NCBI GenBank assembly: GCA_002887195.1
Contig: PJAB01000470.1
Location: 1-25,922 of the forward strand
Reading direction: 5' to 3'
Source: Chrysochromulina parva
Lineage: Eukaryota; Haptophyta; Prymnesiales; Chrysochromulinaceae
Length of the DNA stretch: 25,922 bases
Made by a program: the position numbers and the translations under genes. Positions 8,538-17,356 of this stretch are shown here, piece after piece. The notes beneath the pieces are model-generated. The model did not search any database. It was given only the letters and a program-made list of their open reading frames with translations, and was not told the origin of the DNA. The stretch's first letter is position 1; the number at the start of each line of letters is the position of its first letter.

Positions 8538-10334
8538 TCATGCGCATGGCTGAACACCGAGCTGGAGCAGCTGCGAGCGCAGCGCATCGAGGGAGCGCCC
8601 CATCTGCAGCGTCGCGTCGTGCTGAGCGTCGTGCAGCTCGATGGGTGGACCGAAAGGCATCTGGACGTCCGCCGTCGAAGACGAGTATGGATGCACGCGT
8701 GAGATCACGTGCGCCGAGCCCATGTGCAAGTGCGAGTCGAGCAAGGGCGAGTCGACAGCATCATGGACGGCTCGCATCATGGACGGCACCCCCGCCGCCA
8801 CGCCGAACGCCACCGGACCGCCGCCCGGACCGCCGCGGGTCGAGCCGGCGCTGGTGGAGGCGACGGCGCTCGGGTGGTATGCTTGCGGCCACGATGGGAC
8901 CATCACGTGCAGCGCTTGCCCCGGCGCTGGCGGTGCCCGCGACGGCGCCCGCGCGCCCAGCAGCATCTGTGCCGGTAAGTTTTCCGGCAGATCCTGGGGC
9001 TGCTTGGCAGGCTGATCGACGGCCTTGGCAACGTGCCACTGCCACGCGGGCCCCGGCGCCGGAGTGGTTGGATGCGAAGGTAGCGGCAGCGCGGGTGCCG
9101 CCATCATCACCGGCGTCTGATGCCCCTGCATCTGCATCCAGTAATTGTGGGCATGCGAGGCGACCTGCACGGGTGGGCGCGTGAGTGCACGGGCGTGCGC
9201 GTGAGGAGCGCTCCATCCCTTGCCAAACATCTCGGGCTCGTGCAAGAAGCGCGTGTGCTCGTCTTTGCTCCGCGCCGGCGCGGGCGCTGCGAGGAGAGCG
9301 GGTGATCGTTCGTCATGCTCTGGCGATCTCATGCGAGGAGATCGTTCGCCATGCTCTCCGGAGGCGGCGTTCGCGGCGGCTGAAGTTCCCTCAGCGGCCA
9401 CCGCCGTGGCAGCCGCCGCGGTGGTGGCAGCCGCCGCGGTGCTTGCTGCCGCGGTTCCGGCCGCCATCTCGCCATGCTGTGGCAGCGCCGCACCTCGGAC
9501 CTTCACACCTCGGACCTTCACACCGCGGCCGTCCTTCGCGACTCGGACGTGCGCGACGGCCGAAGGCGCTGGCAGCGGCAAGGCCGTGGCAACGACAGCC
9601 GATGCCGCGGTGCACGCGGCGCCCGCAGTCTCCTGCGTTGGTGAGATCGGCGAGAGATCTTCCGGAGCCGGAGCGCCGTGGTTACGCAGCTGGAGCAGGC
9701 GCGAGAGGTGTGAAGGACGGCCGCGCTTCACGACGGGCGGAGGCAGGCACTTATGGGCGATCCCAAACCGGCGGCAGCGCGAGCATGGTTGCTCACGGTC
9801 GCAGAGGACCTTGGCCGCACGGCAGGTCGCGCACGGCCGGGGGAGCTCTTCAGATGCACTGATGGCTTCCATCTTGACATTGGGGAGCAGTGTCCATTCA
9901 GCGGCGTTTTTGGTGCTGGCAGTAGCAGGCAGCGATGCCTCCGCGGTCAACTTGTCAGCCAAAGCGGCGGCAGCTGCCACCGATTTTCTAACGGCCCCAT
10001 CTCGGGATTCGGCGGCAGCTGTCGCCAGGTCCGGCGGCAGTCGAATCCCGAGATGGGGCTCTGATCGCATGCTAGCAGCGGCAGGGACTGCAGCGGCATC
10101 GTCAGGTGCTGAGGCAGGTGCGGAGCTGCGCGAAACAACTCGGTACGTAGCGATCTGGACGTGCTCATTGACTACCATCGGCACGGAGCCACCACACCAC
10201 CGACCCTTCTTCTGACCCGACCAGTTGGTGGCCAACGGTACGTTCATGATGTCGATCGCCGATGCGAGTACATGGAGCGCCTCAGCGCCTTGGTCCACTG
10301 CAGGCCCGCCCTGCACCTGCGTGTGAGTTGCCAT
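8538..10334 (-). CDS. Zn2Cys6 (fungal-type binuclear cluster) domain transcription factor-like protein
   Basis: The 598-residue product (from the ATG at 10334) has a binuclear zinc cluster at residues 168-196: cysteines at 168, 171, 178, 184, 187 and 196, i.e. C-x2-C-x6-C-x5-C-x2-C-x8-C, within the range accepted for Gal4-type clusters. A basic linker follows, including KRGRPSHLSRLLQ, with an AT-hook-like GRP core. The family binds DNA, often as dimers at CGG half-sites. The rest is Ala/Pro/His-rich low complexity with no recognised fungal 'middle homology' region. The frame is open up to 10709, but the ATG at 10334 sits in a strong ACCATGG context. Codons 8538-9700 also give long antisense frames, which are shadows. 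Targets are unknown. Confidence 0.75.
   Translation of the reverse strand: MATHTQVQGGPAVDQGAEALHVLASAIDIMNVPLATNWSGQKKGRWCGGSVPMVVNEHVQIATYRVVSRSSAPASAPDDAAAVPAAASMRSEPHLGIRLPPDLATAAAESRDGAVRKSVAAAAALADKLTAEASLPATASTKNAAEWTLLPNVKMEAISASEELPRPCATCRAAKVLCDREQPCSRCRRFGIAHKCLPPPVVKRGRPSHLSRLLQLRNHGAPAPEDLSPISPTQETAGAACTAASAVVATALPLPAPSAVAHVRVAKDGRGVKVRGVKVRGAALPQHGEMAAGTAAASTAAAATTAAAATAVAAEGTSAAANAASGEHGERSPRMRSPEHDERSPALLAAPAPARSKDEHTRFLHEPEMFGKGWSAPHAHARALTRPPVQVASHAHNYWMQMQGHQTPVMMAAPALPLPSHPTTPAPGPAWQWHVAKAVDQPAKQPQDLPENLPAQMLLGARAPSRAPPAPGQALHVMVPSWPQAYHPSAVASTSAGSTRGGPGGGPVAFGVAAGVPSMMRAVHDAVDSPLLDSHLHMGSAHVISRVHPYSSSTADVQMPFGPPIELHDAQHDATLQMGRSLDALRSQLLQLGVQPCA
9994..10059. repeat. Perfect 18-bp inverted repeat within the Zn2Cys6 coding region
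   Basis: GCCCCATCTCGGGATTCG at 9994-10011 and its exact reverse complement at 10042-10059 enclose a 30-bp loop. The structure lies in the N-terminal, Ala-rich part of the Zn2Cys6 protein, upstream of the zinc cluster, and leaves the frame open. Confidence 0.9.
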
Positions 10335-10705
10335 GGTCCCCACCCCCAAGCTGGTCGGGACGCCCATAGCACATCGCTTCGTACCGCGCTTGCTCGAATC
10401 CAGGGGCAACTCATGCAATGTGTCCCAAGGCATTCTCTGAGACGGTCCGTCACGAGACCCTTTCGCGCAGCGATTCTCCGTTGGCGTCTCGCGGAAAAGG
10501 CCAATCAATTGACGAACTTTTGGCAATATTCTTTGGCTTAAATTGGAAGGTCTGTGATGACACGAATACTCGGCAACCAAATCAAATACCGACGACTCAC
10601 GCTTATGAACCTTCATTCCGCCGCCGCCGACACTGGTCAGATGTTCCACAGAGCTCCACACATCTTGAAGATCCATCCGATACAAGTACAATTGTATGGA
10701 GGGTC
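10335..10705 (-). promoter_or_regulatory. Upstream region of the Zn2Cys6 gene
   Basis: This 371-bp segment lies between the stop of the upstream SDR gene and the preferred start of the Zn2Cys6 gene, both on the minus strand. The frame is open throughout, with candidate in-frame ATGs at 10433 and 10367, so the protein may be N-terminally longer. The encoded stretch shows no domain and a more AT-rich base composition near 10500-10700, which favours promoter and 5' UTR. Confidence 0.45.
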
Positions 10706-11545
10706 TCACTGCAGGGACGGCGCGCCGAGGCTCGGGCCGACGCGAGCGACGACCTTAGCAGCCGCTTGGTTGGTCGCAAGCACGATGAGGTCGGCGATCT
10801 GGACGTGCTTGGGGCGCGTCGCGGCGTACATGACATTGTCCGCAATGTCGGCAGCGACGAGCGGCTCGATGTCCTCATACACCTTGTCGGCCGTCGCTTG
10901 GTCGCCGCCGAAGCGCACTACCGAGAAATCGGTCTTCACCATGCCAGGGCTGATGGCGGTGACGCGGATCGGGGTGCCCACTAGATCGTGCCGCGCAGCC
11001 ATCGTGAACGCGTTTACAGCGTACTTCGTCGCGCAGTACACACTGCCTCCTGCATAGGCCTCGTGCCCGGCGATGCTGCCGATGTTGATGAGGTGGCCAC
11101 TCCCGCGCGCACGCATTCCAGGCAGGAAAGCAGAACAGAAGGCGATCAGCCCAGTGACGTTCGTCGATATCATCTGCGCCACGTCACTCATTTTGTTGTC
11201 TGCGGCACCGGCAACCCCCAGTGCGAGGCCGGCATTGTTGACAAGGATGTTGACGTTTGCGTACGCAGGCGGCAACTGCGCGGGCAGCGCCTCGATTGCG
11301 GCCACATCCTGCACGTCGAGCGTCACGCAGTGCGGCTCCACGATCGACGGGTAGGCCTCCTTGAGCGCAGCCGATAGTGTGGCAAGGCGCTCAGTGCGGC
11401 GACCGATGAGGACGAGCACCGCGCCCGCCTCCGCAAAGCGCCACGCGCAGGCCTCGCCGATGCCAGCGCTGGCACCCGTAATCAACGCAACCTGGCCGCT
11501 GATGTCGAGCGTACTATAAAGCGGCTTGGAGGCCGACAAGGACAT
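10706..11545 (-). CDS. Classical short-chain dehydrogenase/reductase, YdfG/YMR226C-like
   Basis: The 279-residue NAD(P)(H)-dependent oxidoreductase has the full classical SDR set: TGASAGIG at 23-30 (cofactor loop), an Arg pair after the second strand (GRR, 48-50) that suggests NADP preference, LVNNAGLALG at 101-110, catalytic Ser157 in IGSIAG and Y170-x3-K174. The pattern of NNAGxALG, GSIAGxxAYxGGxVYCATKYAV and PGMVxTDFSxVRFxG is typical of the YdfG / yeast YMR226C group, which oxidises L-allo-threonine, serine and 3-hydroxy acids and reduces related carbonyls. No clear targeting peptide is present, so it is probably cytosolic. The real substrate cannot be read from the sequence. Confidence 0.88.
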   Translation of the reverse strand: MSLSASKPLYSTLDISGQVALITGASAGIGEACAWRFAEAGAVLVLIGRRTERLATLSAALKEAYPSIVEPHCVTLDVQDVAAIEALPAQLPPAYANVNILVNNAGLALGVAGAADNKMSDVAQMISTNVTGLIAFCSAFLPGMRARGSGHLINIGSIAGHEAYAGGSVYCATKYAVNAFTMAARHDLVGTPIRVTAISPGMVKTDFSVVRFGGDQATADKVYEDIEPLVAADIADNVMYAATRPKHVQIADLIVLATNQAAAKVVARVGPSLGAPSLQ

Positions 11546-11796
11546 CGCGCTCGGAGGCGTCTGATCGCGTCCGCTTTTGTGGAATGTTGTGTGGATGGGC
11601 CCCGGCCCCCGCCGAAACGCAAAACGAATTCAAATGATTGTAAGTTACACATAGAAACAACCTCAGTCAGTCAAAGTCAATTTCGTCGCGGTCCCCGCCC
11701 CGCGCTCACCACACCGTCTCAGAGGACGGCTCCGCGGGCCCTCGGTCAACACAAGTCAGAGCGTTACGTTCTCCCGCGCTCGCTCTCGCAAAGCTC

Positions 11797-12840
11797 TCAG
11801 CTTGAGCTTCGGCGGAAGAGGCGACGCAGGAATCCCCGCATGGGAGTGGCAGGGACGCCGCCCATCGATGTGAGAGCGCCCTGCGCCACTGAGAGCTCAC
11901 GCTCCGTTGGCGCCGCGCCGCGCTCCCGGCCCACCTTGCCCGCGTCCACCTCCTCGTATGTGCGACCCATTTCAAGTTTCGTCGCGTCCTGCTGCTCGCC
12001 GGGAAGCATCTGCTGAAGCACACGGTACGAGGCTTCAACGGCCGCCTCGGACGGGGGCGCCTTGTCAGATGCGAGCGCCTCCAGCGCCGTGCCGAGCGCG
12101 CCGGCCGGGTAGCCCGTCATCGTGAACATCTCAAACGTCTTGCCTGCTGCATGGGGCTCCTCGAGGCAGCTTACGAGCACCTCGGCCAGGTCGTCAGGGT
12201 TGGTGCGGCCGACAGCGACGTCGCCCTGCGAGAGGATCGGGCGGCCCGCCGGCCAGGTGTCCTTCAGTCCCGTCGGCCGCACGATGCAGTACGGTGCGCC
12301 GCCCTCGCGCAGCTTCGCCTCAGCCACCATCTTCTTGTCGAGAATCGCTCCCGGGTTGAGCCGGATGATCGGGATGTCGGCGGCGCCGACGAGCTTCTTC
12401 TTCTTCTCCTCACTCCATTGTGGCCGGGACACGCCCGCGCTCGAACACAGCACAACTTTGGGCGCGTTGCCACTGGCGTTGCCATTGTCAAAGGCCTTGG
12501 CAAACTCGGTCACACCGTCGATGTCGATAAGCGTACCATCAGGCTTGAAGCCCGATGCGCACCAAATGACGGCATCTGCGCCCTCAGACATGCGTTTGAT
12601 CGCCGCCGCGCAGTCGTCGCTGGCGAGGTCGCAGAAGACTAGCTCGATGCGGCCATCTCGAGGCAAAACCTCCAGTGCTTTCGCTCCGTCGCGAACCACT
12701 GCGCGCACAGTAGTGGCGGTGCCTTCCCTCTGTAACAGGCGCTGCACGACGAGGCGGCCAACGCGACCTGTAGCTCCAGCGACCACCACCGTAGGATGAG
12801 CGAGGGCGCTCATCAGCGCGGTGAGCACTAGCGCAGCCAT
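11797..12840 (-). CDS. Atypical SDR, NAD(P)-binding (NmrA/SDR_a5-like)
   Basis: The 347-residue protein has an N-terminal Rossmann fold of the atypical/extended SDR type. GATGRVG at 22-28 replaces the classical TGxxxGIG, with VVVAGATGRVGRLVVQRLL at the first strand-helix, an acidic CDLASDD segment, ADAVIWCASG, VVLCSSAGVS and the IVRPTGL motif common to NmrA/Ycf39-like plant and algal proteins. No classical Y-x3-K pair is evident, so it may be a redox sensor or assembly factor rather than an enzyme. The ATG at 12840 starts a short hydrophobic leader (MAALVLTALMSALAH) directly before the Rossmann strand; the frame extends to an ATG at 12915. It is co-directional with the SDR gene but of a different subfamily. 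Confidence 0.8.
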   Translation of the reverse strand: MAALVLTALMSALAHPTVVVAGATGRVGRLVVQRLLQREGTATTVRAVVRDGAKALEVLPRDGRIELVFCDLASDDCAAAIKRMSEGADAVIWCASGFKPDGTLIDIDGVTEFAKAFDNGNASGNAPKVVLCSSAGVSRPQWSEEKKKKLVGAADIPIIRLNPGAILDKKMVAEAKLREGGAPYCIVRPTGLKDTWPAGRPILSQGDVAVGRTNPDDLAEVLVSCLEEPHAAGKTFEMFTMTGYPAGALGTALEALASDKAPPSEAAVEASYRVLQQMLPGEQQDATKLEMGRTYEEVDAGKVGRERGAAPTERELSVAQGALTSMGGVPATPMRGFLRRLFRRSSS

Positions 12841-13005
12841 GGCTTGTCGGAGTGGGGCACTTCCGGTCTGCTTCGTGGAAACTTCCGTAGTGCACAAGTG
12901 GACTGTGAATTTCACACCGTGGAACGGGTCTTATCGTTTGAGTTGTTTCTGACAACACGGCAGGTTGTGATTACGGGCTTGATTCGTGGTTTCGCTTCAT
13001 GTGGT

Positions 13006-14247
13006 TTACTTTTGCTTCTTGGACGGAGCAGCAGCCGAAGCTTTGCCGCTGATGCTAACGGCTGGAGCCTTGCGCTTGCCAGCAGCGCCGCCGCCGCCGC
13101 TGCTGCTCCCTGAAGCGCCGGCCTTGGACTTTTTTGCGAAGGCGTCAAAGATCGCTGAGCTCGGCATGGTCTTTGCTTCTCGGGCCTTGAAGAAGCTATC
13201 GATGCGCATCTGCTGTCCCGAGCGGCTGAGCGCTTTGAGCCGCTCGACGACCTTGGCCACGCGCGCCTCGTTGAACGAGTGGCGTCCGACGAGGAAGGTG
13301 GCGAGGCCGGCGTAATCGGGCGTGCCCCAGCTGAGCGTGACGGCCGCGGGGTCAACGACCTCGGGCTGCTTGAAGGTTAGGCGAACCTCATCGATACGCC
13401 ACTGATCCGCTGGAGGCAGGTCGACCGCCTTCGCGGCGCCGAGGCTGGCGGCGGCGGCCTCAATGGAGCCGTGCGTCTTGAGCAGCTTGAAAGCGGTGGT
13501 GGGGCCGACGCCGCGGATGGTGCCGCAGTAGTCGCAGCCGCACAAGATGCAGAAGTCGATGAAGACGTCCATTGACACGTCGAGCTGCGCGAGCAGCGCC
13601 TCAAGCTTGATCTCGAAAACCGGCCGCTTGGTCTGCGTGCGGCTCGACTCGGTGTCGAAGAGGTTCTTGAGCATCGTGACGGCGCCAAAGGTGAGCGCGT
13701 CCATGTCCTCGGTCGCGACTGCGTGCACGTGCCCCGACTTGTTCAGTGCCGCGCAGGTCGCCTCGGCCTCGGAGGGGGCAAGTATCACCGGGCAACCGAG
13801 CAGACGCAGCAGCTCCTGGCAGTCGGCATTCATCTGCGGCGTCGCACGCGCTGTCCGATGCGCCGCCTTCCGAATCTCCTCGGGGTCGCCACTGGCTAGT
13901 GCCCTCGCCAGCTCGCTGTCCGCCTCGTCTTTCTTCTCCTTGCGGCCGGCGAGCGTCTGTAACTTGAGCTCGGGAGGTTTGCCGTCGAAAACGTAGACGG
14001 GCTTGATTCCGGCCTCGAGCAGCTTGAGCGTGCGGCTCAAGAAGCCCTGGATGTGCGAGGTGACTTCGCCCGAGGCGTTGGATAGATTCGACTGCGCCTC
14101 TCCCTGGCGCACGGCCACGAGGAACTGGTATAGACACATGGATGCGTCGATAGCAATCGTGAGGCCCGTCATGGCCTCGAGCTTGGTTTCTTTGATGGCC
14201 AGCGGAGCCGCGTCGGAGATGAAAGGGAACAGTCCTTTGATGCCCAT
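13006..14247 (-). CDS. FEN1: Flap endonuclease 1
   Basis: The 413-residue structure-specific nuclease removes 5' flaps in Okazaki-fragment maturation and long-patch base excision repair. The start MGIKGL at 14247 is the conserved FEN1 N-terminus, whose Gly2 becomes the mature end; an in-frame ATG 25 codons upstream is not used by the family. Metal-binding acidic residues are all visible: D34 (AIDASM), D88 (VFDGKPPELK), E160/E162 (APSEAEA), D181/D183 (ATEDMDALTFG) and D239 (CGCDYCGTIRGVGP, with the helix-hairpin-helix that follows). The PCNA-interacting box QMRIDSFF is at 346-353, and the tail is Lys/Ala/Ser/Gly-rich, suited to a nuclear localisation signal. Length and layout match eukaryotic FEN1. 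Nothing is broken. Confidence 0.97.
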   Translation of the reverse strand: MGIKGLFPFISDAAPLAIKETKLEAMTGLTIAIDASMCLYQFLVAVRQGEAQSNLSNASGEVTSHIQGFLSRTLKLLEAGIKPVYVFDGKPPELKLQTLAGRKEKKDEADSELARALASGDPEEIRKAAHRTARATPQMNADCQELLRLLGCPVILAPSEAEATCAALNKSGHVHAVATEDMDALTFGAVTMLKNLFDTESSRTQTKRPVFEIKLEALLAQLDVSMDVFIDFCILCGCDYCGTIRGVGPTTAFKLLKTHGSIEAAAASLGAAKAVDLPPADQWRIDEVRLTFKQPEVVDPAAVTLSWGTPDYAGLATFLVGRHSFNEARVAKVVERLKALSRSGQQMRIDSFFKAREAKTMPSSAIFDAFAKKSKAGASGSSSGGGGAAGKRKAPAVSISGKASAAAPSKKQK

Positions 14248-14691
14248 CCTGCAGTCCCGTTCCGTTACAAAGGACGGATCAAACTTGGGGAAGTGGGTCT
14301 CTCTGGAATACACGGGACTCACGGATCACACAGACACCCTGTGTATGAAATCATAGCGGACTTTTCGTAACGCTTATAAGTGAGCGTCCGAGCTCAAAGA
14401 CGCAAAAGAAGTGAGTGCAGATACTATCTAAGTTGCTGTTGGGGGCGATCCGACCCTCCCACAAGCTACACGCAAATACTTGATACTTGTGGCCAACCAC
14501 CATGTGATCGCAAAAGTGTGAGCCAGTGGCTTCGCAACTTTCCACACAACGTGAGAAAAATGTGGTGCCCGAGTACACATGTAACTCGAGGACACATCGC
14601 GCAGGAGGACTCCCAGTGAATCTGACGAGTTGAGATCCCGTCCGTGTGGGTGTTAACACCGATCACCGTGTACGCAAGTAGAGTCTCATGC
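14248..14691. promoter_or_regulatory. Divergent intergenic region between FEN1 and the ankyrin-dioxygenase gene
   Basis: About 440 bp separate two divergent start codons, so promoters for both genes should lie here. The segment is less GC-rich than the coding sequence on either side. No specific motif, RNA gene or repeat was identified. Confidence 0.45.
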
Positions 14692-15922
14692 ATGCCGCTT
14701 AAAGTGCCGGGCACACCGGCAAACGCCAAATCTCCGAGTCGAGGCCGAAAAAGTACCCGGCCATCAGAGAAACCGAACCACCTCCCCTTGCCCTCCTGCC
14801 GATCCTGGATGACGAGTTCCAGAATAGGTGTCGCGACAAGTGCTGCGAACCTGCTGCTGCGCTCGGCAGCAGCATCGCTCAACCCAGTCTTGGTTCAATG
14901 TGCCCTTGACATCGGAGCCAGCCCGCTGAGCACGAGTACTCTTGACCGCACGGCACTCATGCTGGCAATCATGAATGGTGGTGACCACGCGGCGACGCTC
15001 AATGTGGTTATCAGGCTGGTTGCCAGCGATGGCACCGCCGTCAACCATCAGAGCGCAACAGCTGGGCTCACCGCGCTGATGCTCGCTGCACTTTTGGGGA
15101 TGCCAGCGGTTGTTCAAGCCTTGATCGAGGCGGGTGCTAAGGTGAGGCTTGACTATACACCGCCCTGGCCGCATCTGGTGCTGAGCGCAACAGCACCTAC
15201 CCTGAGGACCACGTGGTGCCGATCGTCCCGCATCCGCCTGCTGTAACTTTGCTCAGGTCGAGACCGTTTGCCATCGTGGCGAGACTGCCTGGTGCAAAGC
15301 GCAGGCAGGGTCCAAGGTGAGCCACTGCACTCGCGCGACGATCATGAGAATATTGGGAGACGCTGGCAACCCGCTGTGCAAACCGCCGGAGTCTTCGGTT
15401 GCAGTCACGGGGCCCGTGTACCTGCACGGCCTCATGGACGCTGCGTTGATGGCCGCGGTGCGTGAAGCGCTACACTCGACCCCACCCGAGCAGGTGCATG
15501 CGGGCAAATTTTACGCCAAGCGCACATTTGTGCGTGACCGGTCACTGGGCGAGCGCATCCTTGCGGCACTGCCCGAGGAGCTTGGCTTCCGTGGCTGTGT
15601 GTCCGACATGCGATTCTATGATTATCCTCTCGGCGGCTTCATCGCGCCGCATCTTGACGAAGCACACTGCTGTAAGGAGACTGGTCGCATCTCGACCACC
15701 ACGTTCCTCCTCTATCTCCTGGGCGTGCCAGAGGGCGAGGGGGGCGAGACTGTCTTTCTCGACCGCTTGCCGAAGGACTGCCTTGAAGGCGAGGACCCGC
15801 GCGTCTTGCAGTCGTTTGTCCCGGTTGAAGGCTCGATCTTGCTGTTCCCACACGTGATGCCACACCAGGGACGCGCTGTTGGAACTCACCGTAAACTGCT
15901 GCTGAGGGGGGATTTGTATTGA
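14692..15922 (+). CDS. Ankyrin-repeat / 2OG-Fe(II) dioxygenase fusion (prolyl-4-hydroxylase-like), two exons
   Basis: Exon 1 (14692-15141) and exon 2 (15257-15922) encode about 371 residues; a start at 14809 (MTSSRIGV) would give 332 and is equally possible. Residues ~55-195 hold about three ankyrin-type repeats (DRTALMLAI, GLTALMLAALLGM with ALIEAGAK, GETAWCKAQ with IMRILGDAGNP). The last repeat is split by the intron, and its exact 33-residue register supports the splice. The C-terminal ~170 residues form a double-stranded beta-helix oxygenase: Fe ligands H282 and D284 (PHLDEAH), distal H353 (PHQGRAVG), and K363 at the 2-oxoglutarate-binding position in HRKLLLRGDLY. Such enzymes hydroxylate protein or small-molecule targets; here the ankyrin part could bind a partner. 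The substrate is unknown. Confidence 0.8.
15142..15256 (+). other. Spliceosomal intron of the ankyrin-dioxygenase gene (115 bp, phase 0)
   Basis: Donor AAG|GTGAGG and acceptor TTTGCTCAG|GTCGAG, with a branch-point-like CTGTAAC 8-14 bases before the acceptor AG. The intron contains an in-frame stop (15244-15246). Splicing restores an ankyrin repeat in perfect register between ALIEAGAK and VETVCHRGETAW. An alternative acceptor at 15316 (CCAAG) would remove 20 residues of that repeat and is less likely. Confidence 0.82.
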
Positions 15923-16030
15923 TGGGATGGGTTTGTCCCGGCGCCCCCGGAGTTTTACGGTTTCGTGAACGCAAAGTTTCACACATGTTGCTCGCCGTCG
16001 GCTGCTGCCGTCGGCGAAGGCGACACTGTC

Positions 16031-17356
16031 ATGTCGTTGTCCCGCCTCGTGCTCTTGGCCTCCGCGGTGGGGATCAGCGCGCGCTTTCAGCCCCAGCAAA
16101 TCCATCTGGCCTTCGGTGGCGAGCCGGACTCCATCGCCGTAGACTTTGCCACGGACGCGGACGTGAATTGCACCTCGACGGGTGTGGCGTTTGGCACGTC
16201 GCCCGCGGCGCTGAACATGTTTGTGCCCGCCAGCAGCTGTTATTACTTCGCCGGCGCGCTTCAGTGGCAAAGCCAGGTGAAGCTCACCGGACTGAAGGCG
16301 GGCACAACGTATTACTACACTGCAGGTTCACCCGCCATCCAGCACGTTTCATGGTCTGAGATGTACTCCTTCGTAATGCCCGATACGTCACCCACGTCGC
16401 CTCCCCAGCGGGTCGCCATTTTTGCGGACTTTGGCTACTTTAACAGTGAGTCGCTGCCCGCGCTCATCGCAGGTGCGTACACGGGCGCATACGACTGGGT
16501 CATCCATGCCGGTGACATTGCCTATGACATGGACTGGGACGGAGGCTTTGGTAAGATCGGTGCCGTCGGCAGCGAATTCTTGCTCGCGGTGGAGCCCATC
16601 GCCGCGACTCGGCCCTACATGGTGTCACCCGGCAACCACGAATGCGCCAACAACTTTACCCACTACAGGAACCGCTTCGCGGCCCTTACGAATTTCACGG
16701 CCAAGGCCAGCGGCTCGCCGTCCAATCTGTTCTACAGCTTCGACTCCGGCCTGGCACACTACATCAGCATCGATACCGAGTTGTTCGACGAGTTCGAGGG
16801 CGACGAGCTCGTTCACAACATGCTGACCTGGCTCAAGGCAGACCTCACCAAAGCGAACGCCAACCGTCACATTCGGCCCTGGCTCATGGCGTTTGGCCAC
16901 AAGTGCAGCTACATGGCTCAAAACAGCTCGCTGTGGGAATCTCTCTTCTACAGCTACGGTGTCGACATGTACTTTTGCGGGCACGTGCACAGCTACAGGC
17001 GCTGGCTCCCATTCAACCCGATGACCAACGTGTATGACACGGCAGCTGCCAACAAGGATGCGAGCGTCTACACGAACCCGAGAGCAGTTGTGCCCATCGT
17101 GACCGGAGCGGCAGGGTGCCAGGAGCCCCCAGCGGCGCACTGCAACAACGACCCGAAGTCCACATCGCCCAGCTACTGCGGCAACTACGGATTCGGCATC
17201 CTGGAGATCGCCAACGCAACCCACGCACATTGGACATGGAACACGACGGTGCCCCTCAACGGCTCGTCGGCGCCCAAGTTCAGTGACGACCTTTGGGTGA
17301 TTGTTGACAATCACGGCCCGCGCACGACGCAGCAAGGCGATGCTAGTGGATTTTGA
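16031..17356 (+). CDS. Secreted purple acid phosphatase-like metallophosphoesterase
   Basis: The 441-residue protein has an N-terminal hydrophobic leader (MSLSRLVLLASAVGISA) consistent with a signal peptide, a fibronectin-like domain up to ~120 and a calcineurin-type metallophosphatase domain. The five PAP motifs can be followed: D133 in FADFG, GDIAY (D162, Y165), GNHE (N202, H203), H290 in AFGHKC and GHVH (H318, H320). Y165 would be the residue giving the purple Fe(III)-tyrosinate charge-transfer band. Several N-x-S/T sequons fit secretion or vacuolar delivery. The motif after GHVH is SYRR rather than the usual YER, a small deviation. The enzyme would release phosphate from organic phosphoesters. 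An upstream in-frame ATG at 15965 would bury the leader, so 16031 is chosen. Confidence 0.9.
   Translation: MSLSRLVLLASAVGISARFQPQQIHLAFGGEPDSIAVDFATDADVNCTSTGVAFGTSPAALNMFVPASSCYYFAGALQWQSQVKLTGLKAGTTYYYTAGSPAIQHVSWSEMYSFVMPDTSPTSPPQRVAIFADFGYFNSESLPALIAGAYTGAYDWVIHAGDIAYDMDWDGGFGKIGAVGSEFLLAVEPIAATRPYMVSPGNHECANNFTHYRNRFAALTNFTAKASGSPSNLFYSFDSGLAHYISIDTELFDEFEGDELVHNMLTWLKADLTKANANRHIRPWLMAFGHKCSYMAQNSSLWESLFYSYGVDMYFCGHVHSYRRWLPFNPMTNVYDTAAANKDASVYTNPRAVVPIVTGAAGCQEPPAAHCNNDPKSTSPSYCGNYGFGILEIANATHAHWTWNTTVPLNGSSAPKFSDDLWVIVDNHGPRTTQQGDASGF

Noticed and set aside
9220..10215. 331-codon plus-strand frame opposite the Zn2Cys6 gene
   Set aside because: Ala/Ser/Arg-biased shadow; the opposite strand has the six-cysteine cluster.
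14466..14882. Minus-strand 138-codon frame overlapping the ankyrin gene start
   Set aside because: Part of it looks protein-like (VIQDRQEGKGRWFGFSDG), but it overlaps the ankyrin exon antisense, has no recognised domain and lies in the divergent promoter; kept only as a remote possibility.
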